Origin: Candidatus Sericytochromatia bacterium S15B-MN24 CBMW_12 | Lineage (GTDB): Bacteria > Cyanobacteriota > Sericytochromatia > S15B-MN24 > UBA4093 | Assembly (NCBI GenBank): GCA_002083825.1 | Contig: DAZV01000027.1 | Location: 1 to 64,000, forward strand | DNA: 64,000 nt | Direction of reading: 5' to 3' | Part shown: positions 25,922 to 35,647 of the stretch, piece by piece | Numbering within the stretch: position 1 is the stretch's first letter | How the letters are laid out: each line of letters begins with the position of its first letter | The notes under the pieces: generated by a model | What the model was told of the DNA's origin: nothing | What the model saw: the letters and a program-made list of their open reading frames with translations, nothing else | Databases searched by the model: none | Program-made: the position numbers and the translations under genes

Positions 25922-27151
25922 TCAGGCGGTTGGGTTCTGTCGCCGAATCCCAAGCCCTCTCGGGTCGATCGCGATGGCGGCGACCCCTCCCAAGAAAATG
26001 CCGGCCAAGAGCCCAAACAGGGTGATCAAGGCCTTCTTCGGGGCAATGGGTTTCTCGGGAACGTAGGCCTTGTCCAGGGGCAAGAAGGCATCCGACTCCT
26101 TGTTTTCGTTGATCAGGGCCGATTCGAGCTGCTGACTGAGGACCAGGAAGATGGCATTCTGAACTTGCACATCTCGCTGGAGACGTGCAAGCTCCATGCC
26201 CTTCGGTGGCAGGGCGGTGAGCTTGTCGACGAAGGTCTGCTTTGCGCTTGCGAGAGCCGACTCTTGAGCCGCCAGGCTCTTCGTCTTGATCTCCAGCTCG
26301 TGCAGCGAGCTGGGATCGGCTTGTAGGGCCAAGACCTTGGATTGAACGAGACTGAGGGCCTCTTCCGTAGTCTTTAGCTGCACGGCTGCGCCGACGCGCT
26401 GCGCCTCCAGATCGCTGATCGACCTGATCGAGGCGACGACCGTGTCGGGCAGCGATGCCAACTGGTTGCGTGCCTGGAAGCTCGATAGCCTGTTCTCCGC
26501 CTTCGTGAGCTCCGTCTTGCTGGACGCAAGCTGGTTTTCTATGAACTTGCGATTCCGTGCCGCGCTGTTGTATCCGATCTCATCCAGCATCACCTTCAGC
26601 TCGCTGACGTAGGCGTTGGCCATCGTGGCGGCGAGCTCGGGGCGGGGGGCCTTCACCTGGACGCTGACCAGCTTGTTCTTGAGGCTAGGGCTCACGATGG
26701 TGGTCATCTTCTTGACTCGGATCACGAGATCGGTCTTGCTTTTCCAGCCCTTGATCTCGCGATCCAGGTGGTGTTTTTCGATAACCCGCTCGGCCATGCT
26801 GCGGCTGTTAAGGATTTCAACCAGTTCGGCGGTCTTTCCGTTCCCGCCCAAGCTGCCGAGAAGACCCGCCGCCGGAGCCATCTGGGAGGCGAATCCCGCG
26901 GCAAGCGCCATTCCCGCGTCGTTGCCGGAAATCGGGAGAATGCTGGCATCTGCGGTATAGGTCTTGGGGAGCAGGAAGCTGACGCCCATCGCGGAGAGCG
27001 ATGTGACCGCGGCTGTCCCAAGAATCAGCAACTTCTTTCGCCACAGGGTCTTGCCGATCTCCAAAAGGTCGATTTCATCCGCGCTGGAGGATGGCGAACT
27101 GCTTCGGTTATCTTCTTGCACTGTGCTCACGGTATCTTTCCATTCGATCAT
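25922..27151 (-). CDS. Wzz/GNVR-type chain-length determinant
   Basis: 409 aa polysaccharide co-polymerase. One membrane span lies near residues 38-60 (KKLLILGTAAVTSLSAMGV), then a long periplasmic coiled-coil region, a GNVR-like segment (LARLQRDVQVQNAIFLVL) near 310, and a second span near 375 (LITLFGLLAGIFLGG) preceded by Pro-rich PEKPIAPKK. The protein ends soon after, with no Walker motifs or Tyr cluster, so the BY-kinase domain found in Wzc is absent. It should set polymer length with the Wzy-like protein. Confidence 0.9.
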   Translation of the reverse strand: MIEWKDTVSTVQEDNRSSSPSSSADEIDLLEIGKTLWRKKLLILGTAAVTSLSAMGVSFLLPKTYTADASILPISGNDAGMALAAGFASQMAPAAGLLGSLGGNGKTAELVEILNSRSMAERVIEKHHLDREIKGWKSKTDLVIRVKKMTTIVSPSLKNKLVSVQVKAPRPELAATMANAYVSELKVMLDEIGYNSAARNRKFIENQLASSKTELTKAENRLSSFQARNQLASLPDTVVASIRSISDLEAQRVGAAVQLKTTEEALSLVQSKVLALQADPSSLHELEIKTKSLAAQESALASAKQTFVDKLTALPPKGMELARLQRDVQVQNAIFLVLSQQLESALINENKESDAFLPLDKAYVPEKPIAPKKALITLFGLLAGIFLGGVAAIAIDPRGLGIRRQNPTA

Positions 27152-27188
27152 CTTCGGCCATACGAGTCCACCCGTCGCTCAGGCAGCG

Positions 27189-28190
27189 TCAGGGAGAGGC
27201 CAATGGCGCGCGCAACATGGCCTGCCGATGAGCCAGGCCATGTCCCTGAAACCATGCATACGTTTGGTGGATACCTTCCTCCAGTGGAATCCAAGCCTCC
27301 CACCCGGTGCTCACCAGACGACTGATATCCAGAAGCTTGCGCGGCGTGCCATCGGGCTTGGAGGTATCCCAAGAGACCTCCCCCTCGAATCCGACCACCT
27401 CGGCGATGGTCGCGGCGAGTTCACGGATGGTGACGTCCTCGCCCATCCCCACGTTGATGGGGGCGTCCCCCTCGTAGTGGTGCATGAGGTGGAGGCAGGC
27501 GTCAGCCAGGTCGTCGACGTGCAGGAACTCCCGGCGGGGCGTGCCCGAACCCCAGAGCATGACCGCGGCCTTCTCGCCGGTGGTTTCTTGCTTGACCTTG
27601 GCCTCGTGGAACTTGCGAATCATCGCCGGCAAGACGTGCGAGGTCTGGAGGTCGAAGTTGTCATTCGGGCCATAGAGGTTGGTGGGCATCGCCGAGATGA
27701 AGCGGGTGCCGTGCTGCTTGTTGTAGGCCTGGCAGAGCTTGATGCCCGCGATCTTGGCGATCGCGTACCACTCGTTCGTGGGCTCCAGCGGCCCCGTGAG
27801 CAGGTATTCCTCCTTGATGGGCTGTGGGCATTCCCGCGGATAGATGCAACTCGATCCCAGGAAGAGGAGCTTGGTCACGCCGAACCGGTGGGCCGCCTGG
27901 ATGACGTTTTGCTGGATGGCCAGGTTCTGGGAGATGAAGTCCGCCGGGTAGGTGTCGTTGGCCAGGATGCCACCCACCTTGGCGGCTGCCAGGAAGACGT
28001 ACTCGGGGCGTTCCTGCTCGAAGAAGGCATAGGTGGCCTGCAGGTCCCGGAGGTCTAGCTCCTGGCTGGTTCGAAGCAAGAGGTTCTCGTGGCCGTCCAT
28101 TTCGAGCCGGCGAACGATGGCCGAGCCGACCAATCCGCGGTGCCCCGCGACGTAGATGCGCGAGGTCTTGTTCATCGTCGGATTACTCAT
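27189..28190 (-). CDS. fcl: GDP-L-fucose synthase
   Basis: Converts GDP-4-keto-6-deoxymannose to GDP-L-fucose with NADPH (epimerase-reductase). [19 protein letters not shown] is the NADP-binding motif, SSCIYPREC near residue 110 is highly diagnostic, and YAIAKIAG supplies the YxxxK pair. [19 protein letters not shown] is also family-specific. About 333 aa. The start at 28190 overlaps the gmd stop by 8 nt, making gmd-fcl a coupled two-step pathway. Also called wcaG. Confidence 0.95.
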   Translation of the reverse strand: MSNPTMNKTSRIYVAGHRGLVGSAIVRRLEMDGHENLLLRTSQELDLRDLQATYAFFEQERPEYVFLAAAKVGGILANDTYPADFISQNLAIQQNVIQAAHRFGVTKLLFLGSSCIYPRECPQPIKEEYLLTGPLEPTNEWYAIAKIAGIKLCQAYNKQHGTRFISAMPTNLYGPNDNFDLQTSHVLPAMIRKFHEAKVKQETTGEKAAVMLWGSGTPRREFLHVDDLADACLHLMHHYEGDAPINVGMGEDVTIRELAATIAEVVGFEGEVSWDTSKPDGTPRKLLDISRLVSTGWEAWIPLEEGIHQTYAWFQGHGLAHRQAMLRAPLASP

Positions 28191-29271
28191 GCGCCTGGTA
28201 GACCTCAAACCCCTCGCGCTTGACGAGGTCGAGCTGCCGGGCGTCCTTCAAGTCTTCGCGCATCATCTCGTAGACCAGCTCCTGGAAGGTGTGGCGGGGC
28301 TTCCAGCCGAGTTTGGCCTTGGCCTTGGTGGGATCGCCGAGGAGGGTCTCGACCTCGGTGGGCCGGAAGTAACGGGAGTCTATCTCGACGAGTACCCGGC
28401 CGGTCTCTGCATGGATGCCCTTCTCCTCGATGCCTTCGCCGACCCATTGGATAGGAATGTCGACCTCCCGGAAGGCGGTTTCGACGAAGTGCCGCACCGA
28501 GTACTGCTCGCCGGTGGCGATGACGTAGTCTTCCGGAATCTCCTGCTGCAACATGAGCCACATGGCTTCGACGTAGTCCTTGGCGTGTCCCCAATCCCGC
28601 TTGGCGTCGAGGTTGCCCAGGAAGAGCTGTTCTTGAAGTCCGAGGCTGATGTTGGCGACCGCGCGGGTGATCTTGCGGGTCACGAAGGTCTCGCCGCGGT
28701 TCGGGGACTCGTGGTTGAAGAGGATGCCGTTGGAGGCGTGGATGCCGTAGGCCTCCCGGTAGTTGACCACGATCCAGTAGGCATAGAGCTTGGCCACCGC
28801 GTAGGGGCTGCGCGGATAGAACGGCGTGGTCTCCCGCTGAGGAGTCTCCTGGACCAGGCCGTAGAGTTCGGAGGTCGAGGCCTGATAGAAGCGGGTCTTC
28901 GATTCGAGGCCCAGGATCCGGATGGCCTCCAGGAGGCGCAGCGGACCGATGGCGTCGACGTTGGCCGTGTACTCCGGGGTCTCGAAGGAAACCTGCACGT
29001 GACTCTGGGCGGCCAGGTTGTAAACTTCGTCGGGCTGGACCTGCTGGACGATCCGGATCAGGTTGGTGGAGTCCGACATGTCCCCGTAGTGAAGATGGAG
29101 CCGGCGCTCGGAATCATGGGGGTCCTGGTAGAGGTGATCGATGCGATCGGTGTTGAAAAGCGAGGCGCGGCGCTTGATGCCGTGGACCTCGTAGCCCTTG
29201 GAGAGCAGGAGTTCGGTCAAGTACGAACCGTCCTGCCCAGTCACCCCCGTGATTAACGCAACTTTGCTCAA
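28183..29271 (-). CDS. gmd: GDP-mannose 4,6-dehydratase
   Basis: Converts GDP-D-mannose to GDP-4-keto-6-deoxymannose, the first step to GDP-L-fucose. 362 aa. [14 protein letters not shown] is the cofactor motif; [32 protein letters not shown] and [10 protein letters not shown] hold the catalytic Thr/Ser, Glu and Yxxx[21 protein letters not shown] is diagnostic. Translation begins at TTG with AAGGGG about 9 nt upstream. A TATAAT hexamer (29337-29342, minus) in the 230-base leader may be a promoter. Confidence 0.96.
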   Translation of the reverse strand: MSKVALITGVTGQDGSYLTELLLSKGYEVHGIKRRASLFNTDRIDHLYQDPHDSERRLHLHYGDMSDSTNLIRIVQQVQPDEVYNLAAQSHVQVSFETPEYTANVDAIGPLRLLEAIRILGLESKTRFYQASTSELYGLVQETPQRETTPFYPRSPYAVAKLYAYWIVVNYREAYGIHASNGILFNHESPNRGETFVTRKITRAVANISLGLQEQLFLGNLDAKRDWGHAKDYVEAMWLMLQQEIPEDYVIATGEQYSVRHFVETAFREVDIPIQWVGEGIEEKGIHAETGRVLVEIDSRYFRPTEVETLLGDPTKAKAKLGWKPRHTFQELVYEMMREDLKDARQLDLVKREGFEVYQAHE

Positions 29272-29501
29272 CCGATCATCCCCTTCGTTAGTTACCGTGG
29301 CCTGTTTTGAAGGCCAAGTACATAGTCTCTCTTGTTATTATAGCGGAAGAGAGTGGGGGAGCATTAGTAATGCTGGGAGTCTTAGCGATTCTTAATGGCG
29401 CATTGTTTGGTTGTCTGCCGCTTTTGCTTCACGGCCTAAAATAAATGAGAGGGTTGGCTTGGGGGCAATTTAGCGGGCTTTTGAAAATGGATGCGTGCTA
29501 A

Positions 29502-30293
29502 CTAGAACGAACCTTCCATCTTGAAAATCACTCGGATGGTCTTGAATAAGATCTGAAAGTCTCGACGGAACGACCACGATTGGATGTACTCGAGATCGAG
29601 TTCGATCATCCGCTTGAAGGTGGTCATGCTTCGACCGCTCACCTGCCAGAGTCCCGTACAACCCGGCATAACGGTCAAGCGACGCTTTTGATCCGGAGTG
29701 TAAAGGGAAACTTCCTTGGGGATTGGAGGACGCGGGCCGACTAGACTCATCTCTCCGATGAGGACGTTGAAGAGTTGCGGGAACTCATCGAGGCTGGTCT
29801 TGCGGAGAATCCGGCCGAGGCGCGTCATGCGGGGATCATGGGCAATCTTGAAGGTGATGCCGTCTTCGACTTCGTTCATGGTCTTGAGCGTTTCGAGTTG
29901 CGCTTCCGCATCCATGACCATCGAACGGAACTTGTACATCCAGAACTCACGCCCGTCGAGCCCGACGCGCCTCTGTTTGAAAAGCGCGGGGCCGGGCGAA
30001 TCCAGTTTCACGAGGAGCGCGATCAGCAGTAGGAGCGGACCAAGGATCACGAGACCCAGGCCGGCGGCGGTGACATCGAAAATACGCTTGCTGATGCCGC
30101 GAACCCCGAAAAGAGAGGGGTGGGGGAACCCGGTGACAGGCACGCGTGCCACCTGGGATTGGCTCAGCTGGATAGATTCTGTAGACAATGGCCTTCTCCG
30201 GACAGGGAAGTCTCTACGAGACTTCCGTGGAACCACTCCCAATGATCGTATCTCTCGACGCAAAGGTTTAGACCGGCGAAACAATCGGTTCAA
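29502..30293 (-). CDS. Undecaprenyl-phosphate sugar phosphotransferase
   Basis: Initiating enzyme: moves a sugar-1-phosphate from a nucleotide sugar to undecaprenyl phosphate on the inner membrane. About 263 aa, so a short member carrying one membrane hairpin (FDVTAAGLGLVILGPLLLLIALLV) and the catalytic domain. KRRVGLDGREFWMYKFRSM, LRKTSLDEFPQLFNVLIGEMSLVGPRPP and PGCTGLWQVSGR are hallmark motifs of the WbaP/WcaJ/RfbP family. The first 70 residues are basic and not conserved; the TTG start at 30293 is uncertain. It probably begins repeat-unit assembly for this cluster. Confidence 0.9.
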   Translation of the reverse strand: MNRLFRRSKPLRREIRSLGVVPRKSRRDFPVRRRPLSTESIQLSQSQVARVPVTGFPHPSLFGVRGISKRIFDVTAAGLGLVILGPLLLLIALLVKLDSPGPALFKQRRVGLDGREFWMYKFRSMVMDAEAQLETLKTMNEVEDGITFKIAHDPRMTRLGRILRKTSLDEFPQLFNVLIGEMSLVGPRPPIPKEVSLYTPDQKRRLTVMPGCTGLWQVSGRSMTTFKRMIELDLEYIQSWSFRRDFQILFKTIRVIFKMEGSF

Positions 30294-30598
30294 CTATAGG
30301 TAGTTTGGCCGATACATGCCGTGCCCTGTGTGACCTGAGGCACAACGCTGGTGTGATTATAGAGGAGTGGTTGGGGGCGTACTTATTATCTTGCACAGAC
30401 TTGCGCCTTTTCTTGTCTAGCAACAGCTTGCCCTAATTGTATCTCCCGAGCAAGCCCATGTCCACGGGACTCACGGAGCCTTCATAGTTCTTCACGGGGT
30501 GCGGGGGGGGTTATTCTCGTTATTGCCATGCTGAGTAAAGAGCCTGTTGCTGCTTGGTTAAGCCTCATGTCACGGGCGCGCCGTGAGGCGCCCCGGAG
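30294..30598. other. Intergenic region, no gene seen
   Basis: About 305 bases separate the sugar transferase from the Wza-like gene. A TATAAT hexamer on the minus strand (30356-30361), about 65 bases from the transferase start, may be a -10 element but lacks a convincing -35. GGGCGC (30574-30579) and GCGCCC (30588-30593) form a short hairpin just after the wza-like stop, without a T-tract. A run of eight G lies near 30503. Confidence 0.3.
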
Positions 30599-32176
30599 TT
30601 ACTTGAAGATCGCCCAGACCGCCGCCGCCGCCAGGATCGTATTGATCACGTCCTGGAAGTTCGCGATGTAGAAGAACGACTCCGGCACGTGGATGACGTC
30701 CCCCTCTTGCAGGACGGGATCCAGGTCCTGGCGCCCCTCGTGCATGACCCGGTAGGCGTCCACCGATAGGGTCTTGCGGTCCTTGGGATCGGCGCCCCCG
30801 CGCGTGATCGTCACCCCGCGGAGGTTGGCCTTCGGCAGGCCCCCGCCCGCCGAGTTGAGGTAATCCGAGAGGTGGTAACCCGCCCGGTAGGGAATCTTGC
30901 CCGGCTTGCTCACATGGCCGTAGACGTAGACCGCGCTGTCCTCGGTGGGGTCCTTGTTCACCGGCACCGCGACGCGATCCCCGTCTTGAAGCGCGACGTT
31001 CTGCGACTCGTCATTGTCGTAGAGCAGCCGGTAGGCATCCACCACCTGAGCATCGCTGTTGCGCAGCTCCCCCGAGGTCGTGCGGCGATAGATCTTGACC
31101 TCCCGCAAACCCGCCGAGGGCTTGGGGCCGCCTGCCGCCATCAGGAGATCCCGCAGCGTGTTCCCCTGCGTCAGCGTGTACTCGCGGGGAGCTGCCACCT
31201 CGCCCGTGATCTTGACCCGGGTCCGGCGCAGTTCGACGTAGCTCAGGGTGTTGGTGGGCACCGTGATGATATCTCGGTGCGAGAGCTTGGTCTGGAGCCC
31301 CTTGGCGCCAGAAAGGTCTATTTGCCGCTCCGCTTGCGGAGCCACGGCATCGGCCGGGAAATGCGCGATGCTGGCCTGCGCCGGAGCGGCTCCGGTCTTC
31401 AGGCCGTTCGCAAGGTCGATCAGCGTCGAGAGGGTCTCTCCGGGCAGGAACTCGTAGGTTCCGGGCTTGTTGACCGCGCCGTCGATCCGGGCCACGTGCT
31501 TGGCCTGAGGGACCACGATCACGTCTCCCGCCTGCAGGCGGGGGTTCTGGGAGGCGTCACCCTCCCGCATGAACTTCGTCCAGTCGAGCGACCGGGCCTT
31601 GGAGCCCTGCTTGAGGGAGATCTGCCGCAGAGAGCCCTCGGGAAGCGGACCTCCGGCCAGCGACAGGGCAGTGGCGAAGCGGCCCAGGGCATTCATGGAA
31701 TAGGCGCCTGGCTTCTTCACGAGGCCCGTGACGTAGACCTTGATCGTGTGGGTCTTGATCAGGAGAACGGAAACCTTGGCACCCTTGATCCGGCCTGCTA
31801 TCGTCTTGCTGATTGTGTCCTTGAGCTGGGTCGTTGTGAGCCCCACCACTGCGATCTCGCCGATCTGGGGCAGGTAGATCCGGCCTTCCAGAGGGATCAC
31901 GACGGTCTGGCCGAACTGCAGAGAGTTGCTCCAGATGTTGATGGCCAGTGTGTCGTTGATGCCCAGCGGGTAGTCGAGGATGGCTCCGGGGGAGTCGATC
32001 GCTTCGTCGGAGGCAACGGGCATCCGATCGAACTCGTTTTCTTGAACCCCATTAGGAGGGGAGGCTGAAATCCCCATTCCTTGCATGCTCTGTGCCAGAA
32101 CGGGCAGCGGCAAGGCCATTGGGATCATGCCCGCGACGAGCAGGCAACTCAAGAAGATGTTTGCTGAAAGTCTCAT
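30599..32176 (-). CDS. Outer-membrane polysaccharide export protein (Wza-like, SLBB)
   Basis: 525 aa. An N-terminal signal peptide (MRLSANIFLSCLLVAG..ALPLPVLAQ) is followed by a Poly_export domain (YPLGINDTLAINIW...GRIYLPQIGEI) and about four SLBB domains, each marked by VYVTGLVKKPGAY-, VARIDGAVNKPGTYEF-, ITGEVAAPREYTL- and VYGHVSKPGKIPY-type strands. The last 25 residues form a hydrophobic helix (NTILAAAAVWAIF), as in the C-terminal alpha-barrel of Wza. There is no lipobox cysteine at the cleavage site. It should form the export channel; it is the first gene of the cluster. The ATG at 32176 is chosen over 32212 because the signal peptide begins there. Confidence 0.9.
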   Translation of the reverse strand: MRLSANIFLSCLLVAGMIPMALPLPVLAQSMQGMGISASPPNGVQENEFDRMPVASDEAIDSPGAILDYPLGINDTLAINIWSNSLQFGQTVVIPLEGRIYLPQIGEIAVVGLTTTQLKDTISKTIAGRIKGAKVSVLLIKTHTIKVYVTGLVKKPGAYSMNALGRFATALSLAGGPLPEGSLRQISLKQGSKARSLDWTKFMREGDASQNPRLQAGDVIVVPQAKHVARIDGAVNKPGTYEFLPGETLSTLIDLANGLKTGAAPAQASIAHFPADAVAPQAERQIDLSGAKGLQTKLSHRDIITVPTNTLSYVELRRTRVKITGEVAAPREYTLTQGNTLRDLLMAAGGPKPSAGLREVKIYRRTTSGELRNSDAQVVDAYRLLYDNDESQNVALQDGDRVAVPVNKDPTEDSAVYVYGHVSKPGKIPYRAGYHLSDYLNSAGGGLPKANLRGVTITRGGADPKDRKTLSVDAYRVMHEGRQDLDPVLQEGDVIHVPESFFYIANFQDVINTILAAAAVWAIFK

Positions 32177-32322
32177 GGAATGGCGTACTCCGGGACCCGT
32201 GAAGATGATCATTACGCTAGTAAGCCTACCCTACCCCGCCAGGAACCGCAAATCAGGCCCAGCGTCTTGCTTTGATGCTTGCTCAGCGTGCGGGCAACAG
32301 CATGGCGGTCTATTCGGGTTCC

Positions 32323-33873
32323 TCACAATTCGGGGCGGTTGTGGGCGTTCACACGTGCCACTGCTTCTCGCCCCTTATCGGTCAAGCGGTATTTCTGAAG
32401 GCGGCTGGTAGGCTTTTCGGGAATGGTGTAGGCAATCAATCCTTGCTCGAGGGCCGGTAGGAGATAGGCCTTCCGAAAATGCTCATCGTTCTTGAGCCCA
32501 AGTGCTTCGCGGAGCGACCGGCGGCTCATCTCCCCTTTCAGTGCGTTGGCGAGTTTCACTTCCGGGGTGACTTCCGTGGTGACTTCCGTGGTGACTTTTT
32601 TTCCGGCGCTTTTGGTGGCCCGCTCATGGACCGGCAGGCGGATCATGAAAAACGTCCGGTCCTCGTCGCTGTCGAACTCCGGCGGCGGTGAGCCATTCTC
32701 TTTCATGACGCGGAGGATCTTGGGAATTCCGGTCGAGCGCCCTTCGGTCAAATCTAACTCTTTGAGGAACTCACCGACCCGGCGGTTGCGATAGCGGCGG
32801 CTTATCGCTTTGCCGGTCCGCAAGTCTTCTAATCGGATGGAGCGGTCTGGCCCCGGAAAGCTCAGCACCACCAAATCTTCAGCCGTGATCCGAACTTCCA
32901 CCGGCTCCCGTTCTTCGTAAGACCGATGATAAACCGCATTGACCAAGGCCTCTTCGACGGCGCCAAGCGGAAAGTTCCAGAAACGCTCGGCTTCCGCTCG
33001 CTCCGGATGCTTGATAATCGTTTCCTTGATGAAATTGCGCTGAATATAGTCGATCGCTTCGCGAGTCATGCGCCCCAGCGGACCTTGAAAGATCTTTTCT
33101 TCGAAGCGATCGCCGCCCGCGCCTTCAGGAAACCAGATGACATCGATCTGGGTGGTGGGGAAATATCGATGAGGCGCCTCGTTGAAGAAGAGCAGGCCTA
33201 CGTTCTTGGGAAAAGGCGCTTCCGGCGGCCCACCGACGATGTTCAGCTGTCGACCCAGGGCCTCAACCGAGAGATATCGCGCCTCGGGCGCCAGTTCGCT
33301 ACCCACTTCGCGCAGGAACGCTTCGATCAAATGGGGGGAGAGATCAGCGAGCGAAGCTGCTTGGTTGTAACGATCATCGAACGGGACCCTGGCGGTTAGA
33401 CCGAGTAATTCCTGCTCATCGGAGCCCCGAGCTTTCACGGTGCTGGAGTGCTTGCGGATGTACCAGGCCCACTCCGTCGCTTGCTTCGATAGGCTGACTC
33501 TTGTCTTGTACGGCCGAGTCTCGCCACCCGGCACCCAGAGCACCAAGATCGTCTTGCCTTCGACCTCGTACGTGGCTGTCAGGGGATGATACGCGGGTTG
33601 AATGGCCTGGTTTCCCAGGTTGAGGAGTTCCTTCTGGATGGCGTCAATGCGCTCGGGATCGAGCCCTCTGGGTGGCAGCACCGGGCGGCCGTTCTCCTCC
33701 TCGACGCCTATGACGATGTAGTCGCCGCCGAGATTATGAAAGTCATTGGCGAAGGCGCAAATCGTGTGAAGCACCACCTCCGGGTTCCAGCCCGCCTTGT
33801 ACTCGACACGCTCTCCTTCGATGGTGCGCTGGCGCAGAAGGTCGTCCAGGTTGATGGGGAGCTTTGGGTTCAT
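32323..33873 (-). CDS. AlbA_2-type DNA-binding/ATPase-like protein (COG2865)
   Basis: 516 aa. The N-terminal 130 residues (GERVEYKAGWNPEVVLHTICAF...GGDYIVIGV) form the AlbA_2 Schlafen-like DNA-binding domain. Residues around 280-400 resemble the HATPase_c_4 domain (LGAVEEALVNAVYHRSY...EGRSTGIPKI). A linker with VTTEVTTEVTPEV is encoded by a short tandem repeat, and a winged helix ends the protein (RSLREALGLKNDEHFRKAYL, RLTDKG). Such proteins act as transcription regulators or in stress and defence islands. It is followed by toxin-antitoxin remnants, and a fragment of a second copy lies at 36331-36397. Confidence 0.85.
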   Translation of the reverse strand: MNPKLPINLDDLLRQRTIEGERVEYKAGWNPEVVLHTICAFANDFHNLGGDYIVIGVEEENGRPVLPPRGLDPERIDAIQKELLNLGNQAIQPAYHPLTATYEVEGKTILVLWVPGGETRPYKTRVSLSKQATEWAWYIRKHSSTVKARGSDEQELLGLTARVPFDDRYNQAASLADLSPHLIEAFLREVGSELAPEARYLSVEALGRQLNIVGGPPEAPFPKNVGLLFFNEAPHRYFPTTQIDVIWFPEGAGGDRFEEKIFQGPLGRMTREAIDYIQRNFIKETIIKHPERAEAERFWNFPLGAVEEALVNAVYHRSYEEREPVEVRITAEDLVVLSFPGPDRSIRLEDLRTGKAISRRYRNRRVGEFLKELDLTEGRSTGIPKILRVMKENGSPPPEFDSDEDRTFFMIRLPVHERATKSAGKKVTTEVTTEVTPEVKLANALKGEMSRRSLREALGLKNDEHFRKAYLLPALEQGLIAYTIPEKPTSRLQKYRLTDKGREAVARVNAHNRPEL

Positions 33874-33946
33874 CGAAGGCCTACCGTCTCTTCCGGGTCA
33901 TCCTGTCCGCTCCCACTATCATACTTCGAATCCAGAATTGCCACGT

Positions 33947-34129
33947 CACTTGAAGATTGCCCAGACCACGGCCGCACGCCTTGGGCGCTACTTCGGAACC
34001 GGTGCGGAGTACTGGCTCAAGCTTCAGGTGATGTACGAGCTCGAGGCCCTCGATGATGAAGCGCTCGCGCGCATCGAGGCTGAGGTACCCGTTCTCAAAC
34101 CGGACTTTTTCCGGAGCCAGAGCGATTGA
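33947..34129 (+). pseudogene. HigA-type antitoxin C-terminal remnant
   Basis: The frame reads HLKIAQTTAARLGRYFGTGAEYWLKLQ and continues VMYELEALDDEAL...IEAEV. This matches the second half of HigA/VapI-type XRE antitoxins, where RLarxFgtsaexWlnLQ is the family signature. The N-terminal helix-turn-helix is gone and no start codon or partner HigB toxin is present. Part of the same segment recurs at 36389-36440. Confidence 0.65.
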
Positions 34130-34220
34130 TCGCCGCGGACCCGTTTGCTGAGGCCGCCGTTCAGTTTCGAGGTCCCGGCTCAGCCTAGCGGCTATCTTTC
34201 TCAGGTCTTGGCGATTTCCT

Positions 34221-35390
34221 CTACGCCGTGCCTTCCGCCAGTATTTTCAAGTAGGGGGCATAGACAAAGGGGCGATTGCGGAGTTTTCCAGACTTGTCAG
34301 CCAAGATGCTCAACTCGACGAACTTCCCGACTAATGTGCTCGCGGTGGGGTGGCTGACCTCCAGCTCATCCCTCACCTGATTGATGGTCACGATCGGTCT
34401 GTTATAGAGAAACTCCAGGAGGCGCAAGGCATGGGCGCCCATGCCCGCTTCGCTGATCACCCGCCGGTGCTCGTCCATCAGCGCGATGATTCGCTGGGCC
34501 GTCTCCGTGGCTTGCAGGGAAACCTCGTAGACGCCTTGAAAGAAGAACCGCATCCAGGCTTCCCAGGCCCCTTCATGGCGAACGCGCATCAACAGTTCGT
34601 AATACTGGTCCCGGTTTTTCTTGAAGTAATAGCTCAGGTAGAGAAGCGGTCTCTTCATCGCCCCGCCATTACAGAGCAAGAAGGTGATGAGCAATCGCCC
34701 CATTCTTCCGTTGCCGTCGAGAAAGGGGTGGATGGTTTCGAACTGGCAGTGCGCCAAGCCACACTTCACCAGCAGGGGAATCTCCTCATCATGCAGGTAG
34801 CTCTCGAGATGATGAAGCGCTTGATTCATTTCATGAACGGGGGGCGGCACAAATGATGCCGTTTGCAAGGTGCATCCCGCGGGACCAATCCAGTTCTGGG
34901 AACGTCGAAATTCTCCGGGACTCTTGTGGCTTCCTCGAACATCGACCATGAGCATCGCGTGAATTTCCTTGAGCAGCCGGAGTGACAAGGGCAGAGAATT
35001 CACCCTTTCCAGTCCGTAGTTCAGGGCCGAGATGTAGTTGATGACTTCTCCCACGTCATCGGGGATTGCGGAGCTCGTATCGCCTGATTCGAACTCCAGC
35101 ACGTCCACCAGAGAGGCCTGAGTTCCTTCGATCTGGGAACTCAGGACCGCTTCCTTCTTGACGTACATGGCAACGAATAGCTCGGGATTGGGAAGGGTCT
35201 GAGCGATACCGTCAAGCCTTCCCAGCGCCCGTTCGGCCCGGGCCATCCACTTCACCATCTCATCGTCGAACGTCAGGCGCGGAACGGGAGGCAAAGGCTT
35301 CGGGATGAACGCCTTGTAGCCCTCAGGCTGGCTCACGTAAAAGCCTGCCCTTCGCCGTCGGTCCTCCGCGGGATCGGGGTTCGGCATCAT
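34221..35390 (-). CDS. Fic-domain protein (putative AMPylating enzyme)
   Basis: 389 aa. The Fic core HPFLDGNGRMGR carries the catalytic His, the phosphate-binding GNGR and both Arg. An N-terminal SSQIEGT matches the inhibitory (S/T)xxxE(G/N) helix, so this is a class-II, self-inhibited Fic protein. A C-terminal winged helix (TINQVRDELEVSHPTASTLVGKFVEL) follows. Fic enzymes usually transfer AMP to a protein side chain. The ATG at 35390 is used because the conserved region starts there; an open frame continues to 35540 but that extension is the translated dispersed repeat at 35446-35510. A TGGTATAAT extended -10 lies at 35614-35622. Confidence 0.88.
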   Translation of the reverse strand: MMPNPDPAEDRRRRAGFYVSQPEGYKAFIPKPLPPVPRLTFDDEMVKWMARAERALGRLDGIAQTLPNPELFVAMYVKKEAVLSSQIEGTQASLVDVLEFESGDTSSAIPDDVGEVINYISALNYGLERVNSLPLSLRLLKEIHAMLMVDVRGSHKSPGEFRRSQNWIGPAGCTLQTASFVPPPVHEMNQALHHLESYLHDEEIPLLVKCGLAHCQFETIHPFLDGNGRMGRLLITFLLCNGGAMKRPLLYLSYYFKKNRDQYYELLMRVRHEGAWEAWMRFFFQGVYEVSLQATETAQRIIALMDEHRRVISEAGMGAHALRLLEFLYNRPIVTINQVRDELEVSHPTASTLVGKFVELSILADKSGKLRNRPFVYAPYLKILAEGTA

Positions 35391-35445
35391 GTCGATATCG
35401 TCCAAGTGGGCCTCCTGGAATGCGCATGTCGCTTGAGATAAGGGA

Positions 35446-35510
35446 CCTAGCGCCAGCGGCTGTTTCGTAAGGCAGCGAGAGAACGCCGTAACGAGCTTTG
35501 CTCTAATGAA
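35446..35510. repeat. Dispersed repeat A, copy 1
   Basis: About 65 bases starting CCTAGCGCCAGCGGCTGTTT and ending GAGCTTTGCTCTAATGAA match 58696-58762 with only a handful of differences. This copy lies directly upstream of the Fic gene and accounts for the odd N-terminal extension of its open frame. It has no coding sense of its own and looks like a REP-type or mobile scar. Confidence 0.75.
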
Positions 35511-35613
35511 AGCGGAGCTGCATGCCGATCGGGCTATCAAAAAAAGAGGACGTTTACTTTTACTGCAATCGTGTTGTCAAAGCGTGGTTTGATTAGCGTC
35601 GATGTTATTAAAC

Positions 35614-35622
35614 ATTATACCA
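35614..35622 (-). promoter_or_regulatory. Extended -10 promoter element upstream of fic
   Basis: Minus-strand TGGTATAAT in a strongly AT-rich patch (35520-35650) between the Fic gene and the HipA remnant. No good -35 is present, which is acceptable for extended -10 promoters. It reads towards the Fic gene. Confidence 0.4.
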
Positions 35623-35647
35623 GAAATTTTTTATAACACTCCCCTCA

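Noticed and set aside
35391..35540. N-terminal extension of the Fic protein
   Set aside because: It is the translation of dispersed repeat A and unrelated sequence; the conserved region starts at the ATG at 35390.
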